A DNA stretch of 64,000 nucleotides. Source: a methanogenic archaeon ISO4-H5. Lineage in GTDB: Archaea > Thermoplasmatota > Thermoplasmata > Methanomassiliicoccales > Methanomethylophilaceae. Positions 16,718-25,943 of the stretch are shown here, in pieces; within the stretch, counting starts at the first letter, position 1; each line of letters starts with the position of its first letter. Where the stretch lies: NCBI GenBank assembly GCA_001560915.1, contig CP014214.1, forward strand, positions 868,001 to 932,000. Reading direction: 5' to 3'. The notes under the pieces were generated by a model. It was not told the origin of the DNA. It saw nothing but the letters and a program-made list of their open reading frames with translations, and made no database searches. Both the position numbers and the translations under genes were made by a program.

Positions 16718-18474
16718 TGCTCTTCAGCATCTGTTAAATCGGGCAGAGGCGCCATGTGTGCCTTGCCCTTCTTGATCCTGCGCATACGAATCACCGAAAC
16801 CACCACAATGGCGATTACCAGGTTCAGGACCGCATAGAGAGTCTTGGTCTCTGTGGGGAACAGGACGATTATCGCCATGTCGAGGAGGATTGCCGCAATC
16901 AGCGGATTAAGTGCCTCGTATATCCTGAGACGATTCACTGTCTTTGCATCGCGGCTCTGCCCTTCGGAGGTTCTTTTACCGAAATCATATGTGTAAGCCA
17001 CCAGGCGAAGTTGCTCGATGATGATCTTGCAGGGGATGAACAGCAGCCAGAAGTTGACTAGCATCAGGATGAAGTCCCAGTACCTGGGGGCCCCGGTGAC
17101 ATTGGCTTCCAGCCAATGGAATGCGGGTTCATAGCCATAGTAGGCGAGAGCCTCTACAACGATGATTACTACGACTGCGATATACACACGTCCCAGACTG
17201 GTTTTGAACATATCCCTCGCCTTGGAGGTCATCCCGTTCAGGGATGAGTAGAAGTCGGCCCTCTTCTCGTTGATACGGACACAGAAACGGCGCAGTTTTT
17301 CGGGGCTCCTCTTCTCCGCTCCGTCCCATATCTTACCAGAGTTCCTGGTGAGGATGGGGAGCATGATCATGGAGATCAAAGCCGCTCCGATGACCGAAGA
17401 ATAGAAAGCCTGGTCGACGACGTGGTAATCCAATGCCTGTTTCGCGATGATGAACGCGAACTCACCCATGGCGCAGAGACCGACAGCGGAAACGAATCCG
17501 TTGCGGGGTTGTTCGTTGCCTATCCAATATCCTAGGAAGACAGTGGAGGATTTTAATGCGGCGAAGAGCAGGTAGAAGATGATTATCAGCAGGATATTGT
17601 CGATCAGGCCCTGGAATGTGACCTCCATACCGACAGAGATGAAGAACATGGCCATGAACAGGCTTTTGAGCGGGTCCACGAAGTGTTCTACGACGTCCTT
17701 TTTCACTGTGGAGGCGATCATTACACCCATGAGGAAAGCTCCGATGGCGACGGAGAGACCGACGATGTAGGCGGCGAAAGCCATGGCGAAGGCGAGACCC
17801 ACGCACATCAGGGAGATGAGCTCGTCGTTGATGAATTTGGATATCCAGTCGACTATACGTGGGACAACCCGGAGTCCGACAGCGAAGCACAGAATCATGA
17901 ACACGGCGATCTTGCCGATGAGGAGTACCAATTCCATGGAGTCCATGGTGCCTCCGCTGAGCAGAGGGGTCAGCATGGAGAGCATGATGACCTGTCCGAT
18001 ATCCTCCATGATGGTGATGAGCACCAGCATCTCGATGTGCTCCTTGTCCAGCGTTCCCTGAGCCTTGAGGACAGCCATGACCACGGCGGTGCTGGATCCG
18101 GAGATGATGGCACCGAGGGTTATGCACTGAATGAAGTTGAATCCAAGGATGATTCCCCCAATCATTCCACCGAGCAGCATAAGGGGCAACTGGACGGCAG
18201 CAACCGTGATAGCGAGCGCGCCCTGATCCTTCAGCTTCCTGACGTCGATCTCCATTCCGATGGCGAACATCAGCATGATCAAACCGAGATTCGAGAAGAC
18301 CTCGACGACGTCCATGGCGTTCTCATCGGTGAAAATGTGAAAGTTGGCGATGAGTATACCTGCTACCAGGAATCCGATGAGCGGGGGCATCTTGACCCTG
18401 CTGAGGAGTGTGGAGCAGATGACGGCCAGAACGATGAGGATGGCCATGCAGGAGATGAGGACGATCTCTTCCAT
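16708..18474 (-). CDS. Kef-type cation:proton antiporter (CPA2 family)
   Basis: A 588-residue membrane protein. The N-terminal 390 residues show the CPA2 exchanger fold with about 12 helices: [17 protein letters not shown], a FAIGMEID motif, [14 protein letters not shown] and a [10 protein letters not shown] helix. The C-terminal part carries two additional hydrophobic segments and a short basic tail, and lacks a recognisable TrkA-N domain. It probably exchanges K+ or Na+ for protons. It is convergent with the DUF2130 gene. Confidence 0.85.
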   Translation of the reverse strand: MEEIVLISCMAILIVLAVICSTLLSRVKMPPLIGFLVAGILIANFHIFTDENAMDVVEVFSNLGLIMLMFAIGMEIDVRKLKDQGALAITVAAVQLPLMLLGGMIGGIILGFNFIQCITLGAIISGSSTAVVMAVLKAQGTLDKEHIEMLVLITIMEDIGQVIMLSMLTPLLSGGTMDSMELVLLIGKIAVFMILCFAVGLRVVPRIVDWISKFINDELISLMCVGLAFAMAFAAYIVGLSVAIGAFLMGVMIASTVKKDVVEHFVDPLKSLFMAMFFISVGMEVTFQGLIDNILLIIIFYLLFAALKSSTVFLGYWIGNEQPRNGFVSAVGLCAMGEFAFIIAKQALDYHVVDQAFYSSVIGAALISMIMLPILTRNSGKIWDGAEKRSPEKLRRFCVRINEKRADFYSSLNGMTSKARDMFKTSLGRVYIAVVVIIVVEALAYYGYEPAFHWLEANVTGAPRYWDFILMLVNFWLLFIPCKIIIEQLRLVAYTYDFGKRTSEGQSRDAKTVNRLRIYEALNPLIAAILLDMAIIVLFPTETKTLYAVLNLVIAIVVVSVIRMRRIKKGKAHMAPLPDLTDAEEHHS

Positions 18475-18517
18475 GAGACTCAGGATTTATAACGGGGCAG
18501 GGCCCCGAAAGTGTTTT

Positions 18518-18796
18518 TCAGCGCTGTCCGATAATGTAGATGACGTGCCAGCCGAACTGGGTCTGAACCATGCCGAAATCGCCGGTGTTGTACTGGAAGC
18601 AGAAATCCTCGAAGGGTTTCACCATCTGTCCGCGTCCGAACCATCCGAGGTCGCCGCCCTGTCTGGCGGAGGGGCAGGAGGACCTTGCCCTGGCGAGTGC
18701 GGCGAAGTCTCCGCCTGCCATGATCTGGTTGTAGATGTCCTGTGCCTCGGCCTGTGTTTTGACGAGGATATGTGCTGCGCGTACTTGCTGAACCAT
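18518..18796 (-). CDS. parvulin-type peptidyl-prolyl cis-trans isomerase (PpiC)
   Basis: A 92-residue single-domain parvulin. RAAHILVKTQAEAQ provides the first conserved histidine, SSCPSARQGGDLGWFGRGQMV is the family core, and FGWHVIYIIGQR carries the second conserved histidine at the end. It has no signal peptide, so it is a cytoplasmic protein-folding helper. It lies 28 bases downstream of the second CbiO gene on the same strand. Confidence 0.93.
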   Translation of the reverse strand: MVQQVRAAHILVKTQAEAQDIYNQIMAGGDFAALARARSSCPSARQGGDLGWFGRGQMVKPFEDFCFQYNTGDFGMVQTQFGWHVIYIIGQR

Positions 18797-18823
18797 GAGA
18801 GCCGAAAAAGCCTAACCCTATAA

Positions 18824-19981
18824 TTAGGTTGTGCGCGAGCAATCGCGCTCGTCTATCTTTACGTCGGCATAGCCGTTGTTGCATACGAAGTCGGCGGATG
18901 CACGTGCGCTTTCTACCATGAGGGGATCGCAGAAGAGTACCGCGTCGTTGCCGGAGAGGCATTTCATGGTGCAGTTCTCGGGGCCGTTGTAGAAGAAGTC
19001 GATCTTGGCTTTCGAGTGATCCTGTGCCCTGCGTGCGGACATTCCGTAGATGCCGGAGGTCATGTCGCCATAGTCGTTCATAAGGGCATCGATGTCGGTG
19101 TCGTCGGTAACCTGAACGATATGCAGAGTACCGATTTTTCCGGTCTTGCTTCCCCCTATCTTTGCGGACATCTGGCACTGTGTGCGCGGGAAGGGTTCGC
19201 GGGTCACGGTACCGATGCTTGAGAGACCCTCGTTCATGAGGAAGGAGGCAGGCGGCAGGAGTCCCGAAAGATACACCTCGACCTTGTCGGAATAGAAGGG
19301 TTCGGGCTCGCCGGAGTACACGCAGGAGCCGTGGCGCATGACGTGTATCTCGTCCGCCCACGAGTAGGTGAGGTCGGTGTCGTGCGATGACAGTATCACC
19401 GTGACTCCCGAGCGGTGGAGCTGTTCGGCGATCTCCATGACCTCGCAGGCCATCTGGGGATCGAGTCCGGCGGTGGGTTCGTCCATGATCAGCACCTTGG
19501 GCTGCATGGCAAGAACTCCCGCAAGGGTGATCCTCTTCCTCTGTCCGTAGGACAGTTTCATTGTGGGGGATTTGCGGAACTCGCTCATTCCGACCGCGAA
19601 CAGGGCATCGTCGACGCGTTTCTGCACCTCGTCTCTGGGGAGTTTCATGTTCTCCGGACCGAAGGCCACATCCTGTTCCACTATGGGTCTGAACAGCATG
19701 TCGTTGGGGTTCTGGAAGAGGATGGACACCTCGGAACGCATCTTCCTGATGTCGCGTCTTCTGTAGGATAAGGGCGAACCGTTGTACAGAACTTCGCCTG
19801 AATCGGGTTTGCGGAGGGCGTTGAGGATGCTGAACAATGTCGATTTACCTGCGCCGTTGGCACCGAGGATGGCGGTCTTGACGTTCTTCCCAATGGATAT
19901 GGTGACATCGTTCAGGACGTCGGGGGAGTTGCGTTCGTATCTGAAACGGACGTTCTTTGTTTCCAGGAGGGGTTCGCTCAT
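18824..19981 (-). CDS. cbiO: CbiO-type cobalt ABC transporter ATPase with C-terminal extension (second copy)
   Basis: Energises cobalt import as part of an ECF-type CbiMNQO complex. Walker A is GANGAGKS, the signature is LSYGQRKRITLAGVL, and Walker B is VLIMDEPTAGLD. After about residue 230 there is a 150-residue extension (IGIY-like GIYGMSARRAQD, KIDFFYNGPENC) that is also present in the first CbiO. That part is not needed for ATPase function and I do not recognise it. The start overlaps the end of the first cbiO by four bases. The stop is TAA. Confidence 0.9.
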   Translation of the reverse strand: MSEPLLETKNVRFRYERNSPDVLNDVTISIGKNVKTAILGANGAGKSTLFSILNALRKPDSGEVLYNGSPLSYRRRDIRKMRSEVSILFQNPNDMLFRPIVEQDVAFGPENMKLPRDEVQKRVDDALFAVGMSEFRKSPTMKLSYGQRKRITLAGVLAMQPKVLIMDEPTAGLDPQMACEVMEIAEQLHRSGVTVILSSHDTDLTYSWADEIHVMRHGSCVYSGEPEPFYSDKVEVYLSGLLPPASFLMNEGLSSIGTVTREPFPRTQCQMSAKIGGSKTGKIGTLHIVQVTDDTDIDALMNDYGDMTSGIYGMSARRAQDHSKAKIDFFYNGPENCTMKCLSGNDAVLFCDPLMVESARASADFVCNNGYADVKIDERDCSRTT

Positions 19982-21081
19982 CTGACCACCTCCAATGTGA
20001 TGTCGGTACCCATGGAACGGAGTGCTTCCGCCTGTTCGCGTATGGTCTTATCGAAGATCTCGTCGTAGATGAGAACGGAATCCCTTCCGAGCACCGCTTC
20101 GCCGAAGCATGAGTCTATGCCGTTGAAGTAGAAGTCGATCCTCTCGTCGGTGAGGGCATTGCGCGAATCGGGTCCGTAGATTCCGATCTTGGCATCGGCG
20201 CCGGCTTCGCGTACTGCGGAAGCATGTTTCTCCTTCAGGTCATCGTTCTCGGCACACGGAACGCAGAATATGCGCCCTGCCTTGTTCCTGCCTCCGAATT
20301 TGGAAAGGAATTCGCAGGAGTTATGGGGATAGGGTGCGGGCGGCACTCCCCTCATGGCGGAGATCTCCCTGTTCATGTTGAATGTCGATGGCGGAATCAA
20401 TCCGCAGAGATGGACGTTCTCCATGTCGGAGTAGAATTCCTCCGAGGAGCCGGAATAGACCTTCTTCCCGTTGCGCAGGACGTTGATGGTGTCCGCCCAC
20501 CCGTATGCTAAATCGATATCGTGAGTGGCGATGAGAACCGTGATTCCCCTGAGGTGCAGCTTCTCGGCGAGTTCCATCACCTCCATGGACGACTGGGGGT
20601 CTAGACCGGCCGTGGGTTCGTCCATGATCATGACCTCTGGGTCTACTGCGAGAGCACCAGCGATGGCGACCCTCTTCCTCTGACCGCCGGAGAGCTGCTG
20701 CAGGGGGCGTTTGCGGAATTCGGTCATGCGGACGTCCCTGAGGGCCTTCTCTATGCGGACCTCGACCTCGTCCCGGTCCATGCCCACGTTCAGCGGCGAG
20801 AAGGCCACATCCTCCTCGACCAGGGTGCAGAACATCTGTTCGTCGGGATTCTGGAGAACCACGGATACCTTGGAACGGACCTCCGTGAGTCCTTCGGGGG
20901 TGTATTGGATGGGCTGTCCGCGGAAGAGGACCTCTCCTTCCTGCGGTTTGTATACTCCCGCGAGGGTGTAGAACAGGGTGGTCTTCCCGGCGCCGTTGGC
21001 TCCGAGGATGCCTATGCGGGAGCCCTCCTCCACCTGCAGGTCGAAACCGTCGAGGACCTTGGGGAGTCCCGGATGGTGCAT
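19978..21081 (-). CDS. cbiO: CbiO-type cobalt ABC transporter ATPase with C-terminal extension (first copy)
   Basis: Walker A is GANGAGKT, the signature is LSGGQRKRVAIAGAL, and Walker B is VMIMDEPTAGLD. The C-terminal extension (IGIYGPDSRNALTDER, RIDFYFNGIDSC) parallels that of the next gene. The first ATG (21081) gives MHHPGLPKVLDGF. The frame is open upstream and encodes the family-typical FELRNVSF just before it. The real start may therefore lie about a dozen codons upstream at a non-ATG codon, close to the cbiQ stop. Confidence 0.9.
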   Translation of the reverse strand: MHHPGLPKVLDGFDLQVEEGSRIGILGANGAGKTTLFYTLAGVYKPQEGEVLFRGQPIQYTPEGLTEVRSKVSVVLQNPDEQMFCTLVEEDVAFSPLNVGMDRDEVEVRIEKALRDVRMTEFRKRPLQQLSGGQRKRVAIAGALAVDPEVMIMDEPTAGLDPQSSMEVMELAEKLHLRGITVLIATHDIDLAYGWADTINVLRNGKKVYSGSSEEFYSDMENVHLCGLIPPSTFNMNREISAMRGVPPAPYPHNSCEFLSKFGGRNKAGRIFCVPCAENDDLKEKHASAVREAGADAKIGIYGPDSRNALTDERIDFYFNGIDSCFGEAVLGRDSVLIYDEIFDKTIREQAEALRSMGTDITLEVVR

Positions 21082-21118
21082 GAATGAAACGTTCCTCAGT
21101 TCGAATATGTTTGCCGTC

Positions 21119-21943
21119 TTACCACCCCGCGTAAGGTGCGAATATCGCGGTCATATCGATCCATCCCGCGGTCTCCCTTCCGACAAGGAAAAGGAAGACG
21201 GTCAGGACGATGGTGATCAGGAACCATTTGGCACCCATCTTCCTGGGCATGCGGTAGATGGGGAAGTATCCCCTGTAATTCCTGCAGGCGAGGGATGCTT
21301 CGGATTTCTCGGCAAGTTCCAGGGAGAAGATGAAGGTACCGGTCATGGCACCCGCATAGGATTTCACGGCGGTCATGGCCCCGTTGTATCCGAGGCGGCA
21401 TTGGGCCGCGTCGAGCATCACGAGGAAGCGTTCCAGGAGCAGGAACGCGTATCTGTAGATCAGGACGATGAGCTCGCAGATCTCGGGCGGGCATTTGATC
21501 GACCTGAGGGCATGGGCGAGATGGGGGATGGGTGTGGAACATGCGAAAGATAGCATGAGAGTAACTCCCGCGATGGCCCTGAAGAAGATGACCCAGGCCT
21601 TCTGGAAACTGGCATCCGTCATGTGGACTGTGAACCAAAGGAACTTGCCGTCCCAGAGGGCGGGCTGATTGGTATCGCCCATTATGGAGATCATACCGCT
21701 TCCGAGGATCATGATGAGGATTGCCTCGCCGATGGCGAGCGAGAGGATGAGCGGGACCCTGAAACGGGTGGAGTACCCCATCAGGATTATCCCTATGGTG
21801 AAAGTGATGAGGGTGACCAGGATGCTGTCGGTCAGGAGACCGACGATGAGCATGCACAGCACGAAGAAGAGTTTGCCGAGCGGGGACCAATCGAGCATCC
21901 TGGAACTATACGCGATAGCATCCATCTGGGCTTGCTCTGACAT
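21119..21943 (-). CDS. cbiQ: CbiQ-type cobalt transporter transmembrane subunit
   Basis: 274 residues, five or six membrane helices. It is the coupling (T) component of the ECF-type cobalt importer. LFFVLCMLIVGLLTDSILVTLI forms the first helices. The helical C-terminal domain carries the ARG-like coupling residues (LDAAQCRLGY, SLACRNYRGYFP) that contact the two ATPases. The order cbiM-cbiN-cbiQ-cbiO-cbiO on one strand supports the assignment. It ends in TAA. Confidence 0.9.
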   Translation of the reverse strand: MSEQAQMDAIAYSSRMLDWSPLGKLFFVLCMLIVGLLTDSILVTLITFTIGIILMGYSTRFRVPLILSLAIGEAILIMILGSGMISIMGDTNQPALWDGKFLWFTVHMTDASFQKAWVIFFRAIAGVTLMLSFACSTPIPHLAHALRSIKCPPEICELIVLIYRYAFLLLERFLVMLDAAQCRLGYNGAMTAVKSYAGAMTGTFIFSLELAEKSEASLACRNYRGYFPIYRMPRKMGAKWFLITIVLTVFLFLVGRETAGWIDMTAIFAPYAGW

Positions 21944-21964
21944 CGGTACCCGCTCTTTATGGAA

Positions 21965-22294
21965 TCAGTTTTCGGAATCCTTCTTTCCTTCGCCGAGCTT
22001 CTTCTGGGCAGCGTTGAAACCGATGAAGTAGCCGATGATGATGGCACCGATGGCGGCCTGGACTGCGAACAGAAGTGACTCGGTCTCTCCGGGGAGTTCG
22101 TAGTCGGGGTTGCCGGTGATGATGGTCAGGATGTCTCCTGTCCATGCCTGGTATCCGTATTCGTCCGCGACGCCTCCTCCGGCATCGTCGGAGCCGCCGA
22201 AGTCTCCGTTGACGCAGGCAAGGAATACAACACTCATCACGATGATTGCTGCGAAGCATCCGATGTACAGTTTCTGATTGCTGCTGAGTGCCAT
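21965..22294 (-). CDS. cbiN: CbiN-type cobalt transporter subunit
   Basis: A 109-residue protein with two membrane helices (LYIGCFAAIIVMSVVFLACV and SLLFAVQAAIGAIIIGYFIGF) flanking an extracytoplasmic loop that contains YGYQAW. This is the topology of CbiN, the small subunit that activates CbiM. It starts one base after the cbiM stop (TGA at 22296-22298, ATG at 22292-22294). Confidence 0.9.
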   Translation of the reverse strand: MALSSNQKLYIGCFAAIIVMSVVFLACVNGDFGGSDDAGGGVADEYGYQAWTGDILTIITGNPDYELPGETESLLFAVQAAIGAIIIGYFIGFNAAQKKLGEGKKDSEN

Positions 22295-22295
22295 C

Positions 22296-22982
22296 TCATT
22301 CCTCCTTCACAAAGGGGTTGACTTTGTTTTTGTCGGCGATCTCGAACACATCTGGACGGGTGGTGGAAAGGTACTGGGCGAACATACCCAGGATGAGTCC
22401 TTCGATGATTGCGAGGGGGATCTGGGTGATGGCATAGACAGACATGAAGTCCACGAATGCGTTGACGAAGCTGGCGTTGTTGGCGGTGACGACGTTGAGG
22501 GTCATCTGGAGAGCGGTGACGACATAGGTCATGAAGTCGGCGACTGCGGCCGCGGCGACCATGGAGATGAAGACTCCTGCGCCCGATCTTCTCAGGATCT
22601 TCCAGATGAGAAGTCCTACGAGGGGACCGATGATTCCCATCGAGACGCAGTTGGCTCCGAGGGTGGTGAATCCTCCGTGGGCGATGAGCAGGGCCTGGAA
22701 GACTAGGACGATGGTCGACAGTACTGCACATACTCCGACACCGTAGAATACGACGGCGATTCCGGTTCCGGTGGGGTGCGCACTGGATCCGGTGACCGAA
22801 GGCAGTTTGAGCGAGGAGATCAGGAAGATGAACGCTCCGGAAAGAGCTACGATCATCTTCTGATCGGGGTGTTCCCTCAGAATCTGACGGAGCTTTACTA
22901 CTCCGACATAGAAGAAGGGAATCATGACTATGAACCAAACGAGGCACCAAACGGGCTCGAGGTATCCTTCCATTATATGCAT
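22296..22982 (-). CDS. cbiM: CbiM-type substrate-specific subunit of the cobalt transporter
   Basis: 228 residues, about seven helices. It starts MHIMEGYLEP; the N-terminal MH-M-EG is the metal-coordinating signature of the CbiM/NikM family. HPTGTGIAVVFYG and AHGGFTTLGANCVSMG are the second and third conserved stretches. It captures Co2+ (or Ni2+) on the outer face. GGAG lies at a good distance before the ATG. The gene heads the cbiMNQOO operon, which supplies cobalt for the corrinoid enzymes of methylotrophic methanogenesis (lineage knowledge). Confidence 0.93.
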   Translation of the reverse strand: MHIMEGYLEPVWCLVWFIVMIPFFYVGVVKLRQILREHPDQKMIVALSGAFIFLISSLKLPSVTGSSAHPTGTGIAVVFYGVGVCAVLSTIVLVFQALLIAHGGFTTLGANCVSMGIIGPLVGLLIWKILRRSGAGVFISMVAAAAVADFMTYVVTALQMTLNVVTANNASFVNAFVDFMSVYAITQIPLAIIEGLILGMFAQYLSTTRPDVFEIADKNKVNPFVKEE

Positions 22983-23043
22983 TTGAATTCTCCGTTTCCA
23001 TCTTCAGATGGTGTGATGAACCTATATCAGTTGGACATATAAT

Positions 23044-23149
23044 CTCGCTATATAATAGTTGGTTAACTAATCCAACTGCGTTAACATCCAGATATGCCAG
23101 ATAAATAAACATGGATGAGAATTTTGATTAACTGTTAACATCAGTTAAT
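23044..23149 (-). promoter_or_regulatory. cbi operon promoter and palindromic operator candidates
   Basis: For the minus-strand operon, a TATA-like attatatagc lies at about 23046-23056. Directly upstream is gttggttaactaatccaac (23058-23076, arms gttgg/ccaac around ttaa), then gttaacatc at 23080-23088. A stronger inverted repeat, attaactg / cagttaat, lies at 23127-23149 with gttaacat in its loop. The repeated gttaac core suggests binding sites for a metal-responsive regulator. No riboswitch was recognised. Confidence 0.45.
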
Positions 23150-23150
23150 T

Positions 23151-23174
23151 AAAAAAAACCGGGGTTGCCCCCGT
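23151..23174 (-). terminator. intrinsic-type terminator after the DUF6951-like gene
   Basis: On the minus strand, a GC hairpin (cggggg-caa-ccccgg) is followed by eight T residues. It lies about ten bases after the stop of the gene at 23183 and upstream of the cbi promoter. It would separate the two transcripts. Confidence 0.75.
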
Positions 23175-23182
23175 AATAAGTT

Positions 23183-23503
23183 TCACTCAATCTTGAAGGA
23201 CACATCCCTCTTGAGTCCGAGATCTGCGGCGACCTCGATGGCCTTGAGAACGGCCGAGGGGATGGGGCAGGCGGAGTGGGAGATGTGCTCGCTTGCGGTG
23301 ATGTAGACGGGATTTTGAACCATCGGGAGGGCGAATTCGTCGTATGCTCCGACGGGTTTCAGGGCTTCGGCAAAGGCTTTGACCATCTTGCAGGGGGTGT
23401 CGATAGTGACGACCACGCTCATCATGTCCTCCGATGGCTCGGCGTGGATCTTGGCGTTCATCTTGCAGACTCCGGGCTCTACGGTAATGTTGCACTCGCT
23501 CAT
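23183..23503 (-). CDS. DUF6951-like conserved protein (106 aa)
   Basis: Starts MSECNITVEPGVCKMNAKIH and contains four cysteines, DTPCKMVKAFAEAL and a C-terminal HSACPIPSAVLKAIEVA stretch. I believe it belongs to a family conserved in methanogens and anaerobes (DUF6951), whose role is unknown. The cysteines suggest metal binding. It sits just upstream of the cobalt transporter but is separated from it by a terminator. The longer frame to 23584 lacks family-like sequence, so the ATG at 23503 is preferred. Confidence 0.6.
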   Translation of the reverse strand: MSECNITVEPGVCKMNAKIHAEPSEDMMSVVVTIDTPCKMVKAFAEALKPVGAYDEFALPMVQNPVYITASEHISHSACPIPSAVLKAIEVAADLGLKRDVSFKIE

Positions 23504-23618
23504 ATTATCACAGTGTAATCCAAGCACAGCGATAAAAGAGATTCTATGCTTGGTTTGGTTTAAACACGAAGAATGTAGGTGCAATCATTCAACCTATTCT
23601 TAGCTGAAAAGAGCCTTA

Positions 23619-25043
23619 TCATTTTCTGCTCCATTTTGTATTCCGCGTGTTACCAGTCCTGACAATGAGCCCGTTATGGACCATCTTGGTTAGATATTTG
23701 GAGGCTGTTCTCGTCGATATTCCCGCATAATTAGCAATTTCTGACAATGTTGAACTGGAATGATTGGAAATGTATCTTAAGATGATTTTTTCAATCTCCT
23801 CCATACCGTTGTTAGATGGAAGCAGCGATAATTCTGTTACCACTCTGAGGGGATCTGTATCTTCAGTGATAGTCAGGTTCATCAAAGAACCGTCTTGAAA
23901 AGATTTGTATAGTGAATATATCCCCGAGCCCATCTGTTCAACTAGACCAATCCCCATTAGCATTCTCATTAATGTATGGTTCCGGGGGTCGCTTATTCCA
24001 CCCAGTTTCGCTTTTTCGAGAGGTACCCTGAGGCCGCCAGGATTGGTGACTGTAACCCCTTCTCTTGTTAGAATTACCGAGATTCCGCCGCTTACGAGGT
24101 AATCTGCATGTGCAAGAGCATTCACAACTGCTTCTCTCACAGCAACAATGCTTTCGGAATCTGAATTGCGTACGAACCCATCGATTTTAAAAGGAGTTCC
24201 GATTTTTAATCTCAGCCTTTCTAGAACACTTGTCACGAAATTGAAAACGTTTAGATTGCTTGTAAAGTCATCTGAAAATAATCTGTAATCCCACCTGTTA
24301 TCAGAATATTTCTCTCTATAGTCCAGCCTGAAATCGGGGAAGACACGGAGTATACAGGATACTTTGCCAAACATGAGTAGGCCAGCTTTGGTGGGATGTA
24401 TCCCTTCATCAGACCTGGATATTGCACCTAGTATCGATAGAACTTCCTCATCATTGCTTCCTGTCCAGCGGTTGGTATGTTCCCTACTATCTAATAATTG
24501 TAGATACTCTTTCACCGAGGACATATCAAAGCAGTCAAAGCCGTTGATTTCAGTAATTGGGGAGTTATCGGATTCCTCAAAGGAATCTCTTAACATAGAA
24601 CGTATCTCATCTTTCCTACACTTATAATCCCCTTCATGATTACGTTTGTATGTGCAGGAGTCCATGTTTCCATTGAGATAGATAGGTTTATCTCTGCGAT
24701 CAGCGGCTGGAACATGCACTACGATTACTTTCTTGTTATCCACCTCTAAGACATTTATATCATCATGTGTCAGTAGGTTAAGATTAACTTTAGCTGGATT
24801 ATTAAGAGTGTCCCAAAGGATTTTCAAGTCTTTGTCAGGTGATTCAATGCCAGTGACTTCGAGTTTTCCTAAAACTTGGTTTTCGGAAACACCGAGGATT
24901 ATGTGTCCACCAGAGGTGTTTGCGAATGAGGAGTAAGTTTCCCAGAAGTCCCGCGGAACACCATTCACAGCACTCTTGTACTCGACATTATATCTTTCTC
25001 CCCCGTAATAGGATAGTAATTCCTCTGCCGTGATCATGCGCAT
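23619..25043 (-). CDS. Schlafen/AlbA_2 domain ATP-binding regulator with C-terminal winged helix
   Basis: 474 residues. The AlbA_2 domain covers about residues 10-150 (NVEYKSAVNGVPRDFWETYSS, NTSGGHIILGV). A HATPase_c_4-like region follows around 290-390 (AVREAVVNALAHADY, TVTNPGGLRVP, MGIGLVEQMGSGI). The last 60 residues form a winged helix (LSEIANYAGISTRTASKYLTKMV). This is the full-length version of the fragment at 3868-4266. Such proteins are predicted transcriptional regulators or RNA/DNA-binding defence proteins. It ends in TGA, and the upstream region is very AT-rich. Confidence 0.85.
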   Translation of the reverse strand: MRMITAEELLSYYGGERYNVEYKSAVNGVPRDFWETYSSFANTSGGHIILGVSENQVLGKLEVTGIESPDKDLKILWDTLNNPAKVNLNLLTHDDINVLEVDNKKVIVVHVPAADRRDKPIYLNGNMDSCTYKRNHEGDYKCRKDEIRSMLRDSFEESDNSPITEINGFDCFDMSSVKEYLQLLDSREHTNRWTGSNDEEVLSILGAISRSDEGIHPTKAGLLMFGKVSCILRVFPDFRLDYREKYSDNRWDYRLFSDDFTSNLNVFNFVTSVLERLRLKIGTPFKIDGFVRNSDSESIVAVREAVVNALAHADYLVSGGISVILTREGVTVTNPGGLRVPLEKAKLGGISDPRNHTLMRMLMGIGLVEQMGSGIYSLYKSFQDGSLMNLTITEDTDPLRVVTELSLLPSNNGMEEIEKIILRYISNHSSSTLSEIANYAGISTRTASKYLTKMVHNGLIVRTGNTRNTKWSRK

Positions 25044-25079
25044 TTATCTGTTTGCAACTATTTAATCATGTTTTTAACA

Positions 25080-25235
25080 TTAGAGAAAAAATTTTATTTT
25101 TTGACGATTTTTATTATTTTTATTTATTATTTATATGAACTATAAAAGAAAATTATTTTGATTTATGTCTATATTCATGAACATTAAAGAAAATTAATGT
25201 ATGTTTAAAGAAAAATTATGTCAAATTAAAGAATT
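25080..25235. repeat. AT-rich region with repeated ttaaagaaaa motifs
   Basis: The 295 bases between the Schlafen-like gene and the acetyltransferase hold no gene and are strongly AT-rich. Four related copies of a ttaaagaaaatta-like motif start near 25143, 25183, 25204 and 25225. They may be promoter elements of the Schlafen-like gene or a protein-binding array. Confidence 0.4.
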
Positions 25236-25338
25236 GTAAAAATGTCCTGTACCCCAATAATCAGTAAACAACAAGACCCGGTTTAGAGACGATTGGAGAA
25301 TCTGAAACAAAGGGATAACTTCGTTTGTTTCCTGCTAA

Positions 25339-25872
25339 TTAGCGCCTGTAACCGCAACTGCGGCGGAAGGAACGCAGTATCTCCTGGATATTCTCAGGTT
25401 CCCAGTTGGAACCCCAGTACAGGACCTCGTACTGTATGCCGACGGATTCGAATTTGTACAGGGTGTCGATGAATCCGTTGCGGGAGTAGAATCCCAATCT
25501 GCGGTATCTGGAACTTACGAGTTTGTCATCGACGAGGGGGGCTTCCGTGCACAGGACGATCCTGCGCTTGGGACAGTAGGTATCCTTGATCAGATCGAGA
25601 ATCTCCGTTCCGTATCCCCTGCACCGCATGCTCTCAGTCACAGCGAGATAATAGAGGAATGCGGAATCCCCGTGGAGGTAGACATAGTAGAAACCGATGA
25701 AGATGTCGTCATCGAAGACCGCCATGAAATCCGCCTTATGAAGGGCGCTTACTTTGAAAAGACTCTGCAGAGGGACCTGCATGCGGCGGTCGAAAGCCTC
25801 GGTGTAGAGCTCCCCCGCGAAATCGGCGACGGAAGTGCCTTCGGTGACGGGACGAACAGAGAGTTCTGTCAT
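25339..25872 (-). CDS. GNAT family N-acetyltransferase
   Basis: 177 residues. The acetyl-CoA loop appears as SMRCRGYGTEILDLI (the RxxGxG/A motif) after strand 4 (FLYYLAVTE). The C-terminal half has RRLGFYSRNGFIDTLYKFE, also usual for the fold. The substrate is unknown. The start is the ATG at 25872 and the stop is TAA. No operon partner is evident. Confidence 0.85.
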   Translation of the reverse strand: MTELSVRPVTEGTSVADFAGELYTEAFDRRMQVPLQSLFKVSALHKADFMAVFDDDIFIGFYYVYLHGDSAFLYYLAVTESMRCRGYGTEILDLIKDTYCPKRRIVLCTEAPLVDDKLVSSRYRRLGFYSRNGFIDTLYKFESVGIQYEVLYWGSNWEPENIQEILRSFRRSCGYRR

Positions 25873-25943
25873 TCAGCATCCTCCATTCCGCAGCAGGGAT
25901 TCATAGGCACGGGATGCACACGGTACGATAAAAGGCAGTCGTT

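Noticed and set aside
22983-23150. Cobalamin riboswitch upstream of cbiM
   Set aside because: No B12-box-like sequence or suitable multi-helix fold was seen. The region shows DNA palindromes and a short leader instead.
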